Counted from the stretch's first letter, positions 53,707 to 63,885 are shown. The stretch: 64,000 nt of DNA from Bradyrhizobium sp. in8p8 (GCF_000426845.1 NZ_AUGD01000005.1:310001-374000); one strand, 5' to 3'. Program-made: numbers and translations. The notes: generated from the letters alone by a model not told the origin.

Positions 53707-53792
53707 CCTGAGGCACTCGCGACTTGGCTTCCGATCCCTGACAACGGGAAAATCCGGATGAAAGTTCCTGTCCGCGTGCTTGTGAAAGGCCG

Positions 53793-54065
53793 TCAGAGAA
53801 ATTCTCTCAGGCGCGACAGCTCGATGATGTGCTCTGGCATGAGGATTTCGGTGACGAGCGGTGGCTGCGCGACGGTGCGGATTTCATAGAGGTGTCGGGT
53901 TGCCGCCGGCTTCGCCATGAAAGCCGAGATGCAATCGTCGAGGGTGCCTTCGATGACCTCGTAAGGCTCCCGGTCCGGCCGCCGCTGGTTGGCCAGCGAG
54001 GGCCATTTATGCAGCGTTGCTGGCGCGCCGAAATCGACCTTGGAATCCCCGACCACGCCGCCCAT
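53793..54065 (-). CDS. hypothetical protein, 90 aa
   Basis: Begins MGGVVGDSKVDFGAPATLHK; the C-terminal half (RHLYEIRTVAQPPLVTEILMPEHIIELSRLREFL) resembles small soluble alpha/beta proteins. No family recognised. It lies between the monooxygenase fusion and the 101-aa gene on the same strand, 86 bases apart from the latter. Confidence 0.6.
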   Translation of the reverse strand: MGGVVGDSKVDFGAPATLHKWPSLANQRRPDREPYEVIEGTLDDCISAFMAKPAATRHLYEIRTVAQPPLVTEILMPEHIIELSRLREFL

Positions 54066-54162
54066 CGCCTCGCCTCACGCAAACGACGACCCCAGCACAC
54101 CGATTGGCGTGCCGGGGCCTACGCACCTGTCGCTCTATCTCGATGCCACGATCAAACGCGGC

Positions 54163-54184
54163 GGCCGGGAAAAGGTTCCCGGCC
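54163..54184 (-). terminator. hairpin after the monooxygenase-esterase gene
   Basis: GGCCGGGAA-AAGG-TTCCCGGCC, a perfect 9-bp stem 12 bases beyond the stop, followed on the minus strand by GCCGCCGCGTTTG. Probable terminator. Confidence 0.55.
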
Positions 54185-54196
54185 AATCGTCTGCCG

Positions 54197-56881
54197 TCAG
54201 CTGGCGGCCGCCGCGATCCTCAGTCCCGGGCTGGTGTGGCTCTTGCTGTTCTCGTCCTGGCTGAGCTCCGGCGGCAGACCGGCGAAGCGCCGCAGGGCCC
54301 TGGCCATCTGTGCCCGGCCCGGCGCACCTGTTATCACCACGTCCACCATCGCGAACGATGAGTGGAAATGACCCCGAGCCTTGAGCTGTTCGACCGGGAC
54401 GCTGGCAGCTTCCATCGCCTCCGCATAGGCGACGCCCTCGTCCCGCAGCGGATCGAACTCGCAGGTAACCACGAAGGCCGGGGGCAGGCCGGCGACCTTG
54501 CCTCGTAGCGGCGAGACGCGCGGGTCGATGCGGTCGGCCGGCGAGCAGTACAGGTCCCAGAACCAGTACATCAGGGAGCGCGTCAGGAAGTAGCCGGTCG
54601 CATTGTCGTTGTAGGACGGCCGGTCGAAGCTGCAGTCGGTGACCGGGCAGACCAGAAGCTGGCCGGCGATCGCGGGCCCGCCGCGGTCGCGCGCGAGCTG
54701 GCAGGTGACGGCGGCGATATTGCCGCCGGCACTCCAGCCGGCGACCAGCACCGGGCCCGCACTGCCGCCGAGCTCGGCGGCGTGCTCGGCGATCCAGCGC
54801 GTCGCCGCATAACCGTCCTCGGCGGCGGTTGGGAAGCGATGCTCCGGCGCGTGGCGATAGCCGACGCTGACGAACATCATGCCGGTCCGCCGCACCATGT
54901 CGCGGCAGAACGGCTCGTCCGACTGCTCGTCCCCAAGCACCCAGCCGCCACCATGGAAATAGACCACGACCGGATGCGGCCCGGGCGTTGCCGGCTTGTA
55001 GACGCGATAGGGCAGCGCGCCGTCGGCAACAGGCAGCGTGCCGTCGACGATGTCGCCGATCGGTCGCCCGGCGGGGCGGCTCTTGTTGAACTCGTTCACG
55101 AAGGCACGGGCGCCTTCCGCGCCCATCGACTCGATCGGCGGCAGGTTCAGCGAGGCGAGCAGGTTCAGCACCAGCCTCACATCCGGCTGGAGACGCACGA
55201 CCTCGCCGTCGTTGCATTGCACGGCCCCGCCCGGTCCGGTGAGCTTGAAGCCGAGCATGCCGCGGCTGACCACCTCGTCGCAGATGCTGCGATAGGGACC
55301 GACGCCGCCGGTATAAGGCATCAGGCCCTGCACCTTGCCGGGCACGTTGGCGCCCGTGTACCAGGTGTTGGCGAGCCGGTGCAGCGTCAGCATCGAGCAG
55401 TCGGCCATGTGCCGGCCCCAGCCGGCCTGCGCTGTCTCGGTCGGCTCGATCGTGGTGAAGCCGGCATCGCGCAGCGACGCCAGGCGATCGACCACCCAGT
55501 CGACATGCTGCTCGATCGACACCGCCATGTTCGACAGCACCGATGGACTGCCCGGGCCAGTGATCATGAAGAAGTTCGGAAAACCCTCGACCGTGAGGCC
55601 GAGATAGGTCTGCGGCCCCTGCGCCCAGACGTCGGAGAGCGACTTGCCGCCACGCCCGGTGATCGGATGCACGGCGCGGATCGCGCCGGTCATGGCGTCG
55701 AAGCCGGTCGCGAAGACGATGACGTCGAGGTCGACGCTGCGCCTGGCCGTGGTGATGCCGCCTGCAGTGATCGCCTTGATCGGCTCCTGGCGCAGATTGA
55801 CCAGCGTGACGTTCGGCCGGTTGTAGGTCGCGTAGTAGTTCGTCTCGAGGCAGGGACGCTTTGCGCCGAACGGATGATCATCCGGCATGAGCGCAGCGGC
55901 AGTCTCGGGATCCCTGACCGCGGCGCGGATTTTCTCGCGAATGAGGTCCTGAACGATCTTGTTGCCGTCGAGGTCAACCGCCTGGTCGGCCCACAGCTGC
56001 GTCAGGATGTGGACGAGGTCGCCCGCTGCCCAGGCGCGTTCGAACCGCTCGCGACGCTCGGCATCGCTCAATTGCCAGCTCACGACGGTCTGCTGCGGGT
56101 AGGGTACGCCAGCCATCGATTGGCGTGCCTGCTCGCGATAGGCCGCACGGTCGCCTTGCAGCAGGCTCATGCGGTCCGCAGGCGCCGGACCGTTATGCGC
56201 CGGTAATGCGAAATTCGGCGTGCGCTGGAACACGGTCAGATGCGCGGCCTGCTCGGCGATCAGCGGGATCGACTGGATGGCCGAGGAGCCCGTGCCGATC
56301 ACGGCGACGCGTTTTCCCGCCAGGTTGACGCCGTCATGAGGCCAGCGTCCCGTGAAATAGACCTCGCCCTTGAAATCCTTGACGCCGTCGATCTCCGGCG
56401 GCTTCGGCGCCGAAAGGCAGCCTGTGGCCATGATGTAGTGGCGGCAGGAGACCGGCGCGCCGTTGTCGGTGGTGATGAGCCAGCGCTCGGATGCATCGTC
56501 CCATCTGGCCTCGGTGACCTTGGTCTTGAAGCGAATGTCGCGCCTGAGGTCATACCGGTCGGCGACGAAGCCGAGATAGCGCAGGATCTCCGGCTGGGTC
56601 GCGTATTTCTCCGACCAGGTCCAGGCCCTGTCGAGTTCCGGATCGAACGTGTAGCTGTAGTCGATCGTCTGGATATCGCAGCGCGCGCCCGGATAGCGGT
56701 TCCAATACCAGGTGCCGCCGACATCGTCGGCCTCGTCCAGGCCGACCGCCGAGAAGCCGGCCTCGCGCAGGCGATGCAGGAGATAGAGGCCGGAAAAGCC
56801 GGCGCCGACCACGGCGACATCGACTTGCTGAGCGGTTCCGCGCTCATCGGAGGCACGTGTGGCAACCATTGCGTCAGGCAT
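54197..56881 (-). CDS. Baeyer-Villiger monooxygenase fused to alpha/beta-hydrolase (esterase)
   Basis: 894 aa in one open frame. Residues 20-560 are a flavin monooxygenase: FAD site GAGFSG (26-31), [15 protein letters not shown] (55-69), NADPH site GTGSSA (196-201) and ATGFD (391-395). The BVMO fingerprint F-x-G-x3-H-x3-WP lies at 170-181 but reads [12 protein letters not shown]: Phe176 replaces His. Residues about 600-870 are a hormone-sensitive-lipase-type hydrolase: HGGGW (643-647), nucleophile Ser717 in GWSAGG, Asp810 in [10 protein letters not shown], His838 or 840. A BVMO would insert oxygen into a ketone to give an ester and the hydrolase would split it; combined activity is inferred. 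Substrate unknown. Single gene with its own hairpin. Confidence 0.92.
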   Translation of the reverse strand: MPDAMVATRASDERGTAQQVDVAVVGAGFSGLYLLHRLREAGFSAVGLDEADDVGGTWYWNRYPGARCDIQTIDYSYTFDPELDRAWTWSEKYATQPEILRYLGFVADRYDLRRDIRFKTKVTEARWDDASERWLITTDNGAPVSCRHYIMATGCLSAPKPPEIDGVKDFKGEVYFTGRWPHDGVNLAGKRVAVIGTGSSAIQSIPLIAEQAAHLTVFQRTPNFALPAHNGPAPADRMSLLQGDRAAYREQARQSMAGVPYPQQTVVSWQLSDAERRERFERAWAAGDLVHILTQLWADQAVDLDGNKIVQDLIREKIRAAVRDPETAAALMPDDHPFGAKRPCLETNYYATYNRPNVTLVNLRQEPIKAITAGGITTARRSVDLDVIVFATGFDAMTGAIRAVHPITGRGGKSLSDVWAQGPQTYLGLTVEGFPNFFMITGPGSPSVLSNMAVSIEQHVDWVVDRLASLRDAGFTTIEPTETAQAGWGRHMADCSMLTLHRLANTWYTGANVPGKVQGLMPYTGGVGPYRSICDEVVSRGMLGFKLTGPGGAVQCNDGEVVRLQPDVRLVLNLLASLNLPPIESMGAEGARAFVNEFNKSRPAGRPIGDIVDGTLPVADGALPYRVYKPATPGPHPVVVYFHGGGWVLGDEQSDEPFCRDMVRRTGMMFVSVGYRHAPEHRFPTAAEDGYAATRWIAEHAAELGGSAGPVLVAGWSAGGNIAAVTCQLARDRGGPAIAGQLLVCPVTDCSFDRPSYNDNATGYFLTRSLMYWFWDLYCSPADRIDPRVSPLRGKVAGLPPAFVVTCEFDPLRDEGVAYAEAMEAASVPVEQLKARGHFHSSFAMVDVVITGAPGRAQMARALRRFAGLPPELSQDENSKSHTSPGLRIAAAAS

Positions 56882-57112
56882 GGCATTCCTCCCTTATGTT
56901 TTGTTTTGCCGGCAGGCTATCGCCGCAGGTTCAGCTTGTCATCAGAGCAAGTGCAATCCTCGGTGGTCGTTTGCGGCGCGATCGTGACCGCGTTGCTGTT
57001 TGCGGCACCATATGCACCGCGATGCAAAATGGCCCGTGATAGCCCGGGGTAATCAGACCGCATTCGTCCGTGTATGCTTGCGCCTACAAGCCACGCGTAC
57101 CGGCCGGGCGTC

Positions 57113-57322
57113 ATGACAGAGTTGAGTGAGCGAACCAAGGCGAACATGGACGTCGTCCTTGAGGAGACGTGCCGGCAGCTGCCGCATGGCGGCGATCACG
57201 ACAGCCGCCGGTTCATCGCCGAGCGCCTGATCGAGGCGGCGCAGGCGGGACACACCACGCTCGGCGAGCTCGGCATCATCGCGCGGCGCGCCCTCGCGGA
57301 ACTCATTGGCAAGGGCAGCTAG
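57113..57322 (+). CDS. small hypothetical protein, 69 aa
   Basis: From ATG 57113 (the frame opens at 57074). Reads MTELSERTKANMDVVLEE, then CRQLPHGGDHDSRRFIAERLIEAAQAGHTTLGELGIIARRALAEL, an all-helical soluble protein. Divergent from the monooxygenase fusion and upstream of the carboxylesterase homologue. Function unknown. Confidence 0.65.
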   Translation: MTELSERTKANMDVVLEETCRQLPHGGDHDSRRFIAERLIEAAQAGHTTLGELGIIARRALAELIGKGS

Positions 57323-57393
57323 GCGCGCGAGGCTTGCCTCGCCGACGGCTCTGGACCTAACCTGCCGAGACCTTGATCGAGATCTCATCGAAG

Positions 57394-58860
57394 ATGCGGT
57401 GTCTGCTTGCACTCGTTGCGGCTTCCGCAGTCCTGTGTTGCGCACGATCGGCCATGGCTCAGCCGGTTGGGCAGTTTCCGTTCGCGCTGACACGCGAAGG
57501 GCAGATGCTCGGGGCCGTGGAAGGCGAGGTGGCCTCGTTCAAGGGGCTGGCCTACGCAGCGCCGCCGGTCGGCGCCCTGCGCTGGGGCCCGCCGCAGCCG
57601 ACGAGCGAAAGCTCGGAAATGCACACCGCCTATGATCACGGTGCGTCGTGTCTTCAAGCTGCGCTGCCGGAGTCGCGCGAGGATTGTCTGACGCTGAACG
57701 TGTTTCGTCCCTTCGGGCTCGACGGCCCATTTCCGGTGATGGTGTTCATCCATGGCGGCGACTTCGTCTCGGGCACCGCGAACGAGCCGCTGTTCGACGG
57801 CGCCAAGCTGGCGCAGGCGGGCCTCATCGTGGTCACCGTGAATTACCGTCTCGGCGCGCTCGGCTGGCTCGCTCATCCCGGATTGTCCGACAGCGGCGGA
57901 AATTACGGGCTGATGGACCAGATCGCGGCGCTGCATTGGGTGCGCGACAATATCGCGGCCTTCGGCGGCGATCCCGATAACGTCACTTTGTTCGGCAGCG
58001 ATGCAGGCGCGACGTCGATCGCGCTGCTGATGCTGTCTGCGCAATCGCGTGACCTCTTCCAGAAAGCCATTCTGCAATCCGTGCCCGGCCGCGCGCGGCT
58101 GCGCACGGCGCAGGAGGCGGAGGCGGTGGGCCGGCAGTTCGCAGCCGCGCTTGGACCGGACACGGATTTGCGCGCCGCCGAGCCGCAGCGCCTGCTTGCC
58201 GCCGAAAGACGTCTGCTCGAGAAATCGCCGCGGAGCTTCGAGCCGACGATCGATGGGCGTCTGGTGACCGAGGACCTTGCCCCCGGCTTTGCGGCCGGAC
58301 ATCAGAGCCGCATTCCCCTGATCATCGGCTCCAACGAGGTCGAGGCGGATTCTGGGAGTGAGTCAGGTATCAAGGAAGCGCTTGCATCGTCTGGCATTGC
58401 CAGCGGCGAACTGCGCAAGCTCTATCCCGATCTCGCCACAGCATCGGATCTCTCGGCGAGGCTCTACACCGACATGGCCTTCTCAGAGCCGGTGCGATTG
58501 CTGGCCCGCCTGCATGCCGCTGGCGGCGCGCCGACCTTTCGCTACCGCTTCGCCTATGTGCCGGAGGCGAGGCGCGGTTATCCGGATGCCGGCCGCGGTC
58601 GGGAATTGCAGTTCATCTTCGGCGCGGAGGGCGTGCCAGGTGCGGGCATCCTGTCGCGACGTGATCGCGAAGTCGCGAGCCGCATGCGTGGCTACTGGAT
58701 CAATTTCGCGCGGAGCGGCGATCCCAATGGGCCCGATCTGCCACGATGGGACACGGCGGGCGGCGATCGCCTGCTGCTGATCACGAACGATCGCATCGCG
58801 AGCGGAGACGATCCCTTGGCGGAGCGTCTCGATCGGCTCGCGAATGAGAGCAGGAAATGA
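57394..58860 (+). CDS. type-B carboxylesterase homologue with altered catalytic triad
   Basis: 488 aa from ATG 57394, with a signal peptide (RCLLALVAASAVLCCARSAMA), so exported. The fold is clear: GLAYAAPPVGALRWGPP, SREDCLTLNVFRP, oxyanion loop VFIHGGDFVSGT, GLMDQIAALHWVRDNIAAFGGDPDNVTLFG. At the nucleophile elbow the usual G-E-S-A-G reads G-S-D-A-G (Asp203 for Ser). At the usual H-G-x-E-L the sequence is R-G-R-E-L (Arg401 for His). The acidic member looks kept (GSNEVEA). It probably lacks ester hydrolysis by the normal mechanism and may bind rather than cleave; both codons were read directly. Confidence 0.88.
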   Translation: MRCLLALVAASAVLCCARSAMAQPVGQFPFALTREGQMLGAVEGEVASFKGLAYAAPPVGALRWGPPQPTSESSEMHTAYDHGASCLQAALPESREDCLTLNVFRPFGLDGPFPVMVFIHGGDFVSGTANEPLFDGAKLAQAGLIVVTVNYRLGALGWLAHPGLSDSGGNYGLMDQIAALHWVRDNIAAFGGDPDNVTLFGSDAGATSIALLMLSAQSRDLFQKAILQSVPGRARLRTAQEAEAVGRQFAAALGPDTDLRAAEPQRLLAAERRLLEKSPRSFEPTIDGRLVTEDLAPGFAAGHQSRIPLIIGSNEVEADSGSESGIKEALASSGIASGELRKLYPDLATASDLSARLYTDMAFSEPVRLLARLHAAGGAPTFRYRFAYVPEARRGYPDAGRGRELQFIFGAEGVPGAGILSRRDREVASRMRGYWINFARSGDPNGPDLPRWDTAGGDRLLLITNDRIASGDDPLAERLDRLANESRK

Positions 58861-58867
58861 GCTGGCG

Positions 58868-59047
58868 TTAAGCCGCGAGCTCGACGCGCGGCGCCGGGCT
58901 CAGCCGGTCTTCCTCCAGATAGTCTATCGCGCCATCCTTCTCGACGGCGTAGAATTGCTGGCCGTCCCTGGACTTGAAGGCGGCGCGAACCACACCGCGG
59001 CGCCCCTTGTCACTGTTGACGACGTCCCCCAGCGCGAACTTCCTCAT
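58868..59047 (-). CDS. small hypothetical protein, 59 aa
   Basis: From ATG 59047 (a GTG four codons earlier is possible). Reads MRKFALGDVVNSDKGRRGVVRAAF with a pattern of short strands (QQFYAVEKDGAIDYLEEDRL) that looks like a small SH3-like barrel. Convergent with the esterase homologue. Function unknown. Confidence 0.6.
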   Translation of the reverse strand: MRKFALGDVVNSDKGRRGVVRAAFKSRDGQQFYAVEKDGAIDYLEEDRLSPAPRVELAA

Positions 59048-59199
59048 CTCACGTCTCACTCGTCTTCAGGCCGACTGCTTCGGCCACGCCCGGATTTTGG
59101 GCGCCAAATCGTTAACGGCTTGCTAACCATGCCGGCTTGCCTATGCTCGCCGCCGGTCGCGTGAGTAGGCACGCGCCCGTTGCCGACGAGACAAGCCCC

Positions 59200-59997
59200 A
59201 TGACGCGATCTCCGACTCTCTTCCTGTCGCACGGTGGCGGCCCCTGGCCGTTCATGGAGGACCGGCGGGTGCAATATGCGAAGACGGCCGAGGCGTTCGC
59301 CCGGCTGCCGCAGCTTCTGCCCGCGCGGCCAAAGGCCGTGCTCGTCATCACCGGACATTGGGAGGCCGATGCGTTCACCGTATCGACCTCGGCGCATCCG
59401 CCGATGGTGTACGACTATTACGGCTTCCCCGAGCATACCTACCACCTCAAATATCCGGCGCCTGGCAAACCCGAGCTGGCGGCCGAGGTCAAGGCGCTGC
59501 TGACGCGGGCCGGCTTCGATTGCCGCGAGGATCCCGGCCAAGGCTTTGACCACGGCACGTTCGTCCCGCTCGGATTGATGTATCCGAACGCCGACATGCC
59601 GATCGTGCTGCTGTCGCTGAAGTCGAGCTATGATCCGGCCGAGCACATCGGGGCAGGGCAGGCGATTGCATCGCTTCGCGATGAAGGCATTCTGATCGTC
59701 GGCAGCGGGTTCACCTATCACAACATGCGCGGCTTCAACCGGCCGGAATCCACGCAGGTCTCCTACGACTTCGAAGCTTATCTGAACGAAGCCATCGGCA
59801 ACCCGGATGCGGCGCGCCGCAACGCGATGTTGGCCGACTGGGAGAGCGCACCGGGTGCGCGCCTCGCCCATCCGCGCGAGGACCATCTGCTCCCGCTGAT
59901 GGTCGCAGCCGGTGCCGCCGGCAACGACGCCGGCCGCCGCGTCTTCGTCGACGAGGTCGCGCATGTGGCGATGGCGTCGTACGTGTTCGGCGGGTGA
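59200..59997 (+). CDS. LigB/DODA-type extradiol dioxygenase family protein
   Basis: 265 aa from ATG 59200. The LigB-fold features are LFLSHGGGPWPFMED (His metal ligand region), VLVITGHWEADAFTVSTSAHPPMVYDYYGFPEHTYHLKYPAPG, GFDHGTFVPLGLMYPNADMPIVLLSL and GSGFTYHNMRG. Members open aromatic rings or process DOPA-like substrates with a non-haem Fe(II) or Zn site. Substrate unknown. It stands near the monooxygenase fusion but on the other strand. Confidence 0.9.
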   Translation: MTRSPTLFLSHGGGPWPFMEDRRVQYAKTAEAFARLPQLLPARPKAVLVITGHWEADAFTVSTSAHPPMVYDYYGFPEHTYHLKYPAPGKPELAAEVKALLTRAGFDCREDPGQGFDHGTFVPLGLMYPNADMPIVLLSLKSSYDPAEHIGAGQAIASLRDEGILIVGSGFTYHNMRGFNRPESTQVSYDFEAYLNEAIGNPDAARRNAMLADWESAPGARLAHPREDHLLPLMVAAGAAGNDAGRRVFVDEVAHVAMASYVFGG

Positions 59998-60001
59998 TCT
60001 T

Positions 60002-60024
60002 CCTTCTCGCCTTGTCGGAGAAGG
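60002..60024. terminator. hairpin between convergent genes
   Basis: CCTTCTC and GAGAAGG, seven perfect pairs with a 9-base loop, placed between the LigB-type gene and the SemiSWEET gene. Suited to end transcription from both sides, though no T run is present. Confidence 0.4.
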
Positions 60025-60029
60025 GGGCC

Positions 60030-60290
60030 TTACCCGTATTTCAGCTTCATGAAGAGAATTCCGCCGGCGAGCAGCATGGTGACGGCGTTGGCGGCGACCA
60101 GAGGCGCGTCGCCGGAGAGCAGGCCGTAGACGAGCCAGAGCGCCAGGCCCAGCACCATGACAAGGAACATGCCGAGCGAGATGTCGCGCGCCGAGCGGGT
60201 CTTCCAGACCTTGATGAACTGCGGCGCGTAGGCAACGGTGGTGCAGGTCGCAGCGGCAAAGCCGAGCAGCTTGATCGCGAAGGGGTCCAT
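60030..60290 (-). CDS. SemiSWEET-type sugar transporter
   Basis: 86 aa from ATG 60290 (ATG 60302 also possible) with three membrane helices and the PQ-loop motif: LGFAAATCTTVAYAPQFIKVWKTRSARDISLGMFLVMVLGLALWLVYG. SemiSWEETs work as dimers and move sugars. It lies downstream of glgA on the same strand, which makes a link with glucose storage plausible but unproven. Confidence 0.9.
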   Translation of the reverse strand: MDPFAIKLLGFAAATCTTVAYAPQFIKVWKTRSARDISLGMFLVMVLGLALWLVYGLLSGDAPLVAANAVTMLLAGGILFMKLKYG

Positions 60291-60322
60291 GTCCGGCTCC
60301 ATAGCATGGATTCGGCCATGCC

Positions 60323-61777
60323 TCACGCGCGCGCCGCCATGAGGCTGCGATAGAGCGCGGCATAGTCGCCGGCGCGATTGCGCCAGGAAACGTCGGTCGC
60401 AAGGCCGCTTCGTTGCAGCCGGCGCCAGGTCAGCTTGTCGTGGAAGGCGATGTTGGCCTTGCGCAGCGTGCCGGCGAGGGCATCCGCCGTCACCGGGCCG
60501 AACTTGAACCCCGTGGCGTCGTGGCCGGACGCATCGGCCTCGCCGATATCGACGATGGTGTCTTCGAGACCGCCGACGCGGGACACGATCGGCACGGCGC
60601 CATAGCGCAGCGCGCAAAGCTGGGTCAGGCCGCACGGCTCGAACCGCGATGGAACGACGAGCGCGTCCGCCCCGGCCTGGATGAGATGCGCCAGAATCTC
60701 GTCGTAACCGATCACGACGCCGATCCGGCCGGGATTGGCGCGGGCCGCAGCCTGATAGCGATCCTGCAGGTCGCGGTCGCCGCTGCCGAGCAGCGCGAGC
60801 TGCATGCCTTCGCGCAAAATGGTCGGGATGGCCTCGAGCAGCAGATCGAGCCCCTTCTGCCAGGACAATCGACTGATGACGCCGAGCAGCGGCGCTTCGT
60901 CCGAGGAATCGAGATTGAACTGCTGCTGCAGCACCGCCTTGTTCGCAGCCCGGAACGTCAGGTCCTCCGTGCCGAAGCGGTAGGCGATGTGCGGATCGGT
61001 TTGCGGATTCCACACCGAAACATCGATGCCGTTGAGGATGCCGCTGAGCACGCCGGCGCGTGCGCGCAAGAGGCCGCCGAACCCCATGCCGCCTTCGTCG
61101 GTCTGGATTTCCCGTGCGTAGGTCGGTGACACCGTCGTGATGCGGTCGGCGAATTGCAGTCCGGCCTTCAGGAAGCTGATCCCGCCGAAATATTCGAGCT
61201 CATTGACGTTGAAGGAGGACCAGGGCAGACCAACCGCTCCGATCAGCTCGGGCGCGAACTTGCCCTGGTACGCCATGTTGTGAATGGTCATCACGGTGCC
61301 GGGCCGCGGGCGGTTGTCATAGTGCAGATAGGCCGGCGCGAGGCCGGCCTGCCAGTCATGGGCATGGACCACATCGGGCACGAAGGCCGGCACGAGGCCG
61401 TGGCCGATGTCCGCGGCGATGCGCGACAGCGCCGCGAAGCGCACGCCGTTGTCCGGCCAGTCGATGTTCTCGCTGGTGACGTAGGGATTACCCGGCCGCG
61501 CATAGAGATGCGGCACGTCCAGAACGAAGAGATCGAGCCCGTCGTGCAAGCCTCCGAGCAGCCGTCCGGGACCGCCGAAATAGTCCGGCCACCGCCGCAG
61601 TTCCTCCGCGCCGGCGAGCAGGCGCATCACGTCGGGATAGCCCGGCATCAAGGTGCGCATCTCTACGCCATGCGCCTTGAGCGCAACCGGCAGCGCGCCA
61701 GCGACATCCGCGAGGCCGCCGGTCTTGACGATGGGATAGACTTCGGAAGCGACCGCGAGGACGCGAACAGGCGTCAT
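60323..61777 (-). CDS. glgA: glycogen synthase
   Basis: 484 aa, the usual bacterial length. Transfers glucose from ADP-glucose to the growing glycogen chain. The GT5 ADP-glucose motif [13 protein letters not shown] starts at Lys18; C-terminal [31 protein letters not shown] is the second catalytic signature. Its start overlaps the glgC stop by 4 bases. Confidence 0.97.
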   Translation of the reverse strand: MTPVRVLAVASEVYPIVKTGGLADVAGALPVALKAHGVEMRTLMPGYPDVMRLLAGAEELRRWPDYFGGPGRLLGGLHDGLDLFVLDVPHLYARPGNPYVTSENIDWPDNGVRFAALSRIAADIGHGLVPAFVPDVVHAHDWQAGLAPAYLHYDNRPRPGTVMTIHNMAYQGKFAPELIGAVGLPWSSFNVNELEYFGGISFLKAGLQFADRITTVSPTYAREIQTDEGGMGFGGLLRARAGVLSGILNGIDVSVWNPQTDPHIAYRFGTEDLTFRAANKAVLQQQFNLDSSDEAPLLGVISRLSWQKGLDLLLEAIPTILREGMQLALLGSGDRDLQDRYQAAARANPGRIGVVIGYDEILAHLIQAGADALVVPSRFEPCGLTQLCALRYGAVPIVSRVGGLEDTIVDIGEADASGHDATGFKFGPVTADALAGTLRKANIAFHDKLTWRRLQRSGLATDVSWRNRAGDYAALYRSLMAARA

Positions 61778-63036
61778 TTATTGAGCCTGTCGAGCATCGG
61801 TTGGGTGATCAGCGAGATGCCCTGCTCGGTGGTGCGGAAGCGCTTTGCGTCCAGCTCGGGATCCTCGCCGACGACCAGGCCTTCCGGAATCTCGACGCCG
61901 CGGTCGATCACGACGTTCTTCAAGCGCGCGCCGCGGCCGACATTCACGTAGGGCATGATGACGGCGTTCTCGACGTTGGCGTAGGAGTTGACGCGCACGC
62001 CGGTGAACAGGAGCGAGCGGCGTAGCGAGGCACCGGAGATGATGCAGCCGCCGGAGACCAGCGAGCTCACCGCCTGGCCGCGCCGGCTCTCCTCGTCGTG
62101 AACGAACTTCGCAGGCGGCGTGATCTCGGCATAGGACCAGATCGGCCAGGCGCGATCGAACAGATCGAGCTCGGGCACGACGTCGGTGAGGTCGATATTC
62201 GCGGCCCAATAGGCATCGACCGTACCGACGTCGCGCCAATAGGCGCGGAGGTCGCTGCCGGTGCGGACGCAGGAGGTCGAGTACTGGTGCGCCATGGCGC
62301 GGCCGTTCTTGACGAGGTAGGGAATGATGTCCTTACCGAAATCGTGGTTCGAGTTCGGGTCCTCGGCGTCGCGCTTGAGCTGGTCGAACAGGAACTTCGC
62401 ATCGAACACGTAGATGCCCATGCTGGCGAGCGAGACGTCGGGCTTGCCGGGCATCGGCGGCGGATCTTTCGGCTTCTCCAGGAACTCGTGAATCCAGCCG
62501 TTCTCGTCCACATGCATGATGCCGAAACCCGAGGATTCCGTCCGCGGCATCTCGAGGCAGCCGACGGTGACATCGGCGCCGCTCTCGACGTGCTGGCGCA
62601 GCATCACCTCGTAGTCCATCTTGTAGATGTGGTCGCCGGCCAGCACCACGATGAAGCGGCAGGCGTGAGATTCAATGATGTCGATGTTCTGGTACACCGC
62701 GTCGGCCGTGCCGACATACCACATGTTCTCGGAGACGCGCTGACTTGCCGGCAGAATGTCGAAGCTCTCGTTGCGCTCGGGACGGAAGAAGTTCCAACCC
62801 ATTTGAAGATGCCTGATCAGGCTGTGCGCCTTATACTGGGTTGCGACTGCGATGCGGCGGATGCCTGAATTCACCGCGTTTGACAGCGCGAAATCGATGA
62901 TGCGGGACTTGCCCCCGAAATACACGGCAGGCTTGGCGCGCCGGTCGGTCAGCTCCAGGAGCCGGCTGCCCCGTCCGCCGGCCAGGACGAACGCCAGCGC
63001 CTGACGGGCAAGCGGCTCGGGTCTCGCGGCATTCAT
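61774..63036 (-). CDS. glgC: glucose-1-phosphate adenylyltransferase
   Basis: 420 aa from ATG 63036; the upstream frame to 63150 is rejected. Makes ADP-glucose. Has [35 protein letters not shown], the catalytic [10 protein letters not shown], the sugar site HEFLEKPKD and a C-terminal left-handed helix ([47 protein letters not shown]). First gene of the glgC-glgA pair; SD region GTTGTGGGAGAATG suits this start. Confidence 0.97.
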   Translation of the reverse strand: MNAARPEPLARQALAFVLAGGRGSRLLELTDRRAKPAVYFGGKSRIIDFALSNAVNSGIRRIAVATQYKAHSLIRHLQMGWNFFRPERNESFDILPASQRVSENMWYVGTADAVYQNIDIIESHACRFIVVLAGDHIYKMDYEVMLRQHVESGADVTVGCLEMPRTESSGFGIMHVDENGWIHEFLEKPKDPPPMPGKPDVSLASMGIYVFDAKFLFDQLKRDAEDPNSNHDFGKDIIPYLVKNGRAMAHQYSTSCVRTGSDLRAYWRDVGTVDAYWAANIDLTDVVPELDLFDRAWPIWSYAEITPPAKFVHDEESRRGQAVSSLVSGGCIISGASLRRSLLFTGVRVNSYANVENAVIMPYVNVGRGARLKNVVIDRGVEIPEGLVVGEDPELDAKRFRTTEQGISLITQPMLDRLNK

Positions 63037-63377
63037 GTCATTCTCCCACAACTCTGGCGCTCGCGAGAAGCCTCCCGGCCGCGCACATTGGAACCGATAA
63101 TAGTGGCACGAATAGTAAATCGTGAAGATGGTTGATGGTTGCGAATGCACGGGAAGCTTAATACGTGCCCGGGCGATCCGGCCCCAATCGTCGTCGTGCC
63201 GGTGTCACATGCGGGAGGGACGAGGTCATTGATCCCGTCCGCAGCCGGTTGATCAGAAGGAAGGCATGTGTCTTGTGCGGTGCACGCAAATCCGAGCTTT
63301 GACTTGGCGCAAGGATGGCCGATCATGACACTGCGATCCTTTTCCATCGAAAGCAGACAGAGACAGGGAGCAAGACG
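63037..63377. other. 341-bp intergenic region upstream of glgC and Gly/Tyr-rich gene
   Basis: Shared divergent promoter region. No hairpin with a T run, no recognisable operator and no convincing ORF was found. Confidence 0.5.
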
Positions 63378-63827
63378 ATGAGGATCTGGAAGACGGCAAT
63401 TGCCTGTTCATTGGCCGGCGTGGTCATGGCGGCCCAGATTGGGCAGGCCACGGCGGGCCCGATGCCGACCAATGTCGCGACGATGAAGGCTGCAGCCGGC
63501 GATAATGTCACACCGGTGCATTGGCGCGGCGGCGGCTGGGGCTTTGCCCTAGGTGGTCTCGCAGCCGGCGCGATCATCGGGGGCGCCATCGCCAGCGGTG
63601 CGCCCTACGGCTATTATGGCGGCCCGTATTACGGCGGATATGGATATCCCGGCTACGGCTATGGTTACGCGCCAGCCTACTACGGCTATGGCTACGGGCC
63701 GGGCTATGCTTATCCGCGATACTATCGGCCTTATCGTCCGTATTATAGCTACGGCTATTATCGCCCCTACCGGGCCTATCACCGCCCGTATCGTGTCTAC
63801 CACCGTCACCACTATCGCCATTGGTGA
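63378..63827 (+). CDS. Gly/Tyr-rich secreted or envelope protein
   Basis: 149 aa from ATG 63378 with SD AGGGAGC; the frame opens at 63315. N-terminal signal peptide (RIWKTAIACSLAGVVMAAQIGQATAG), a hydrophobic glycine-zipper-like stretch (GFALGGLAAGAIIGGAIASG), then a long Gly/Tyr/Pro repeat (GYYGGPYYGGYGYPGYGYGY) and an Arg/His/Tyr-rich tail ending HHYRHW. The role is unknown; such proteins are common in Bradyrhizobium and may sit in the envelope. Confidence 0.75.
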   Translation: MRIWKTAIACSLAGVVMAAQIGQATAGPMPTNVATMKAAAGDNVTPVHWRGGGWGFALGGLAAGAIIGGAIASGAPYGYYGGPYYGGYGYPGYGYGYAPAYYGYGYGPGYAYPRYYRPYRPYYSYGYYRPYRAYHRPYRVYHRHHYRHW

Positions 63828-63860
63828 GCGGCACGCGGCTAAGGACAGCCACACCATCAG

Positions 63861-63885
63861 GCTCATGCATGCGAAATGCATGAGC
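63861..63885. repeat. perfect 10-bp inverted repeat near the window end
   Basis: GCTCATGCAT-GCGAA-ATGCATGAGC, 34 bases after the Gly/Tyr-rich gene. No T run follows. It could be a Rho-assisted terminator or an intergenic palindrome. Nothing else is recognised to the window end. Confidence 0.55.

Noticed and set aside
54135..55217. 360-residue minus-strand frame in another phase of the fusion gene
   Set aside because: It overlaps the hydrolase domain in a different frame, and the family motifs are all in the 894-residue frame.
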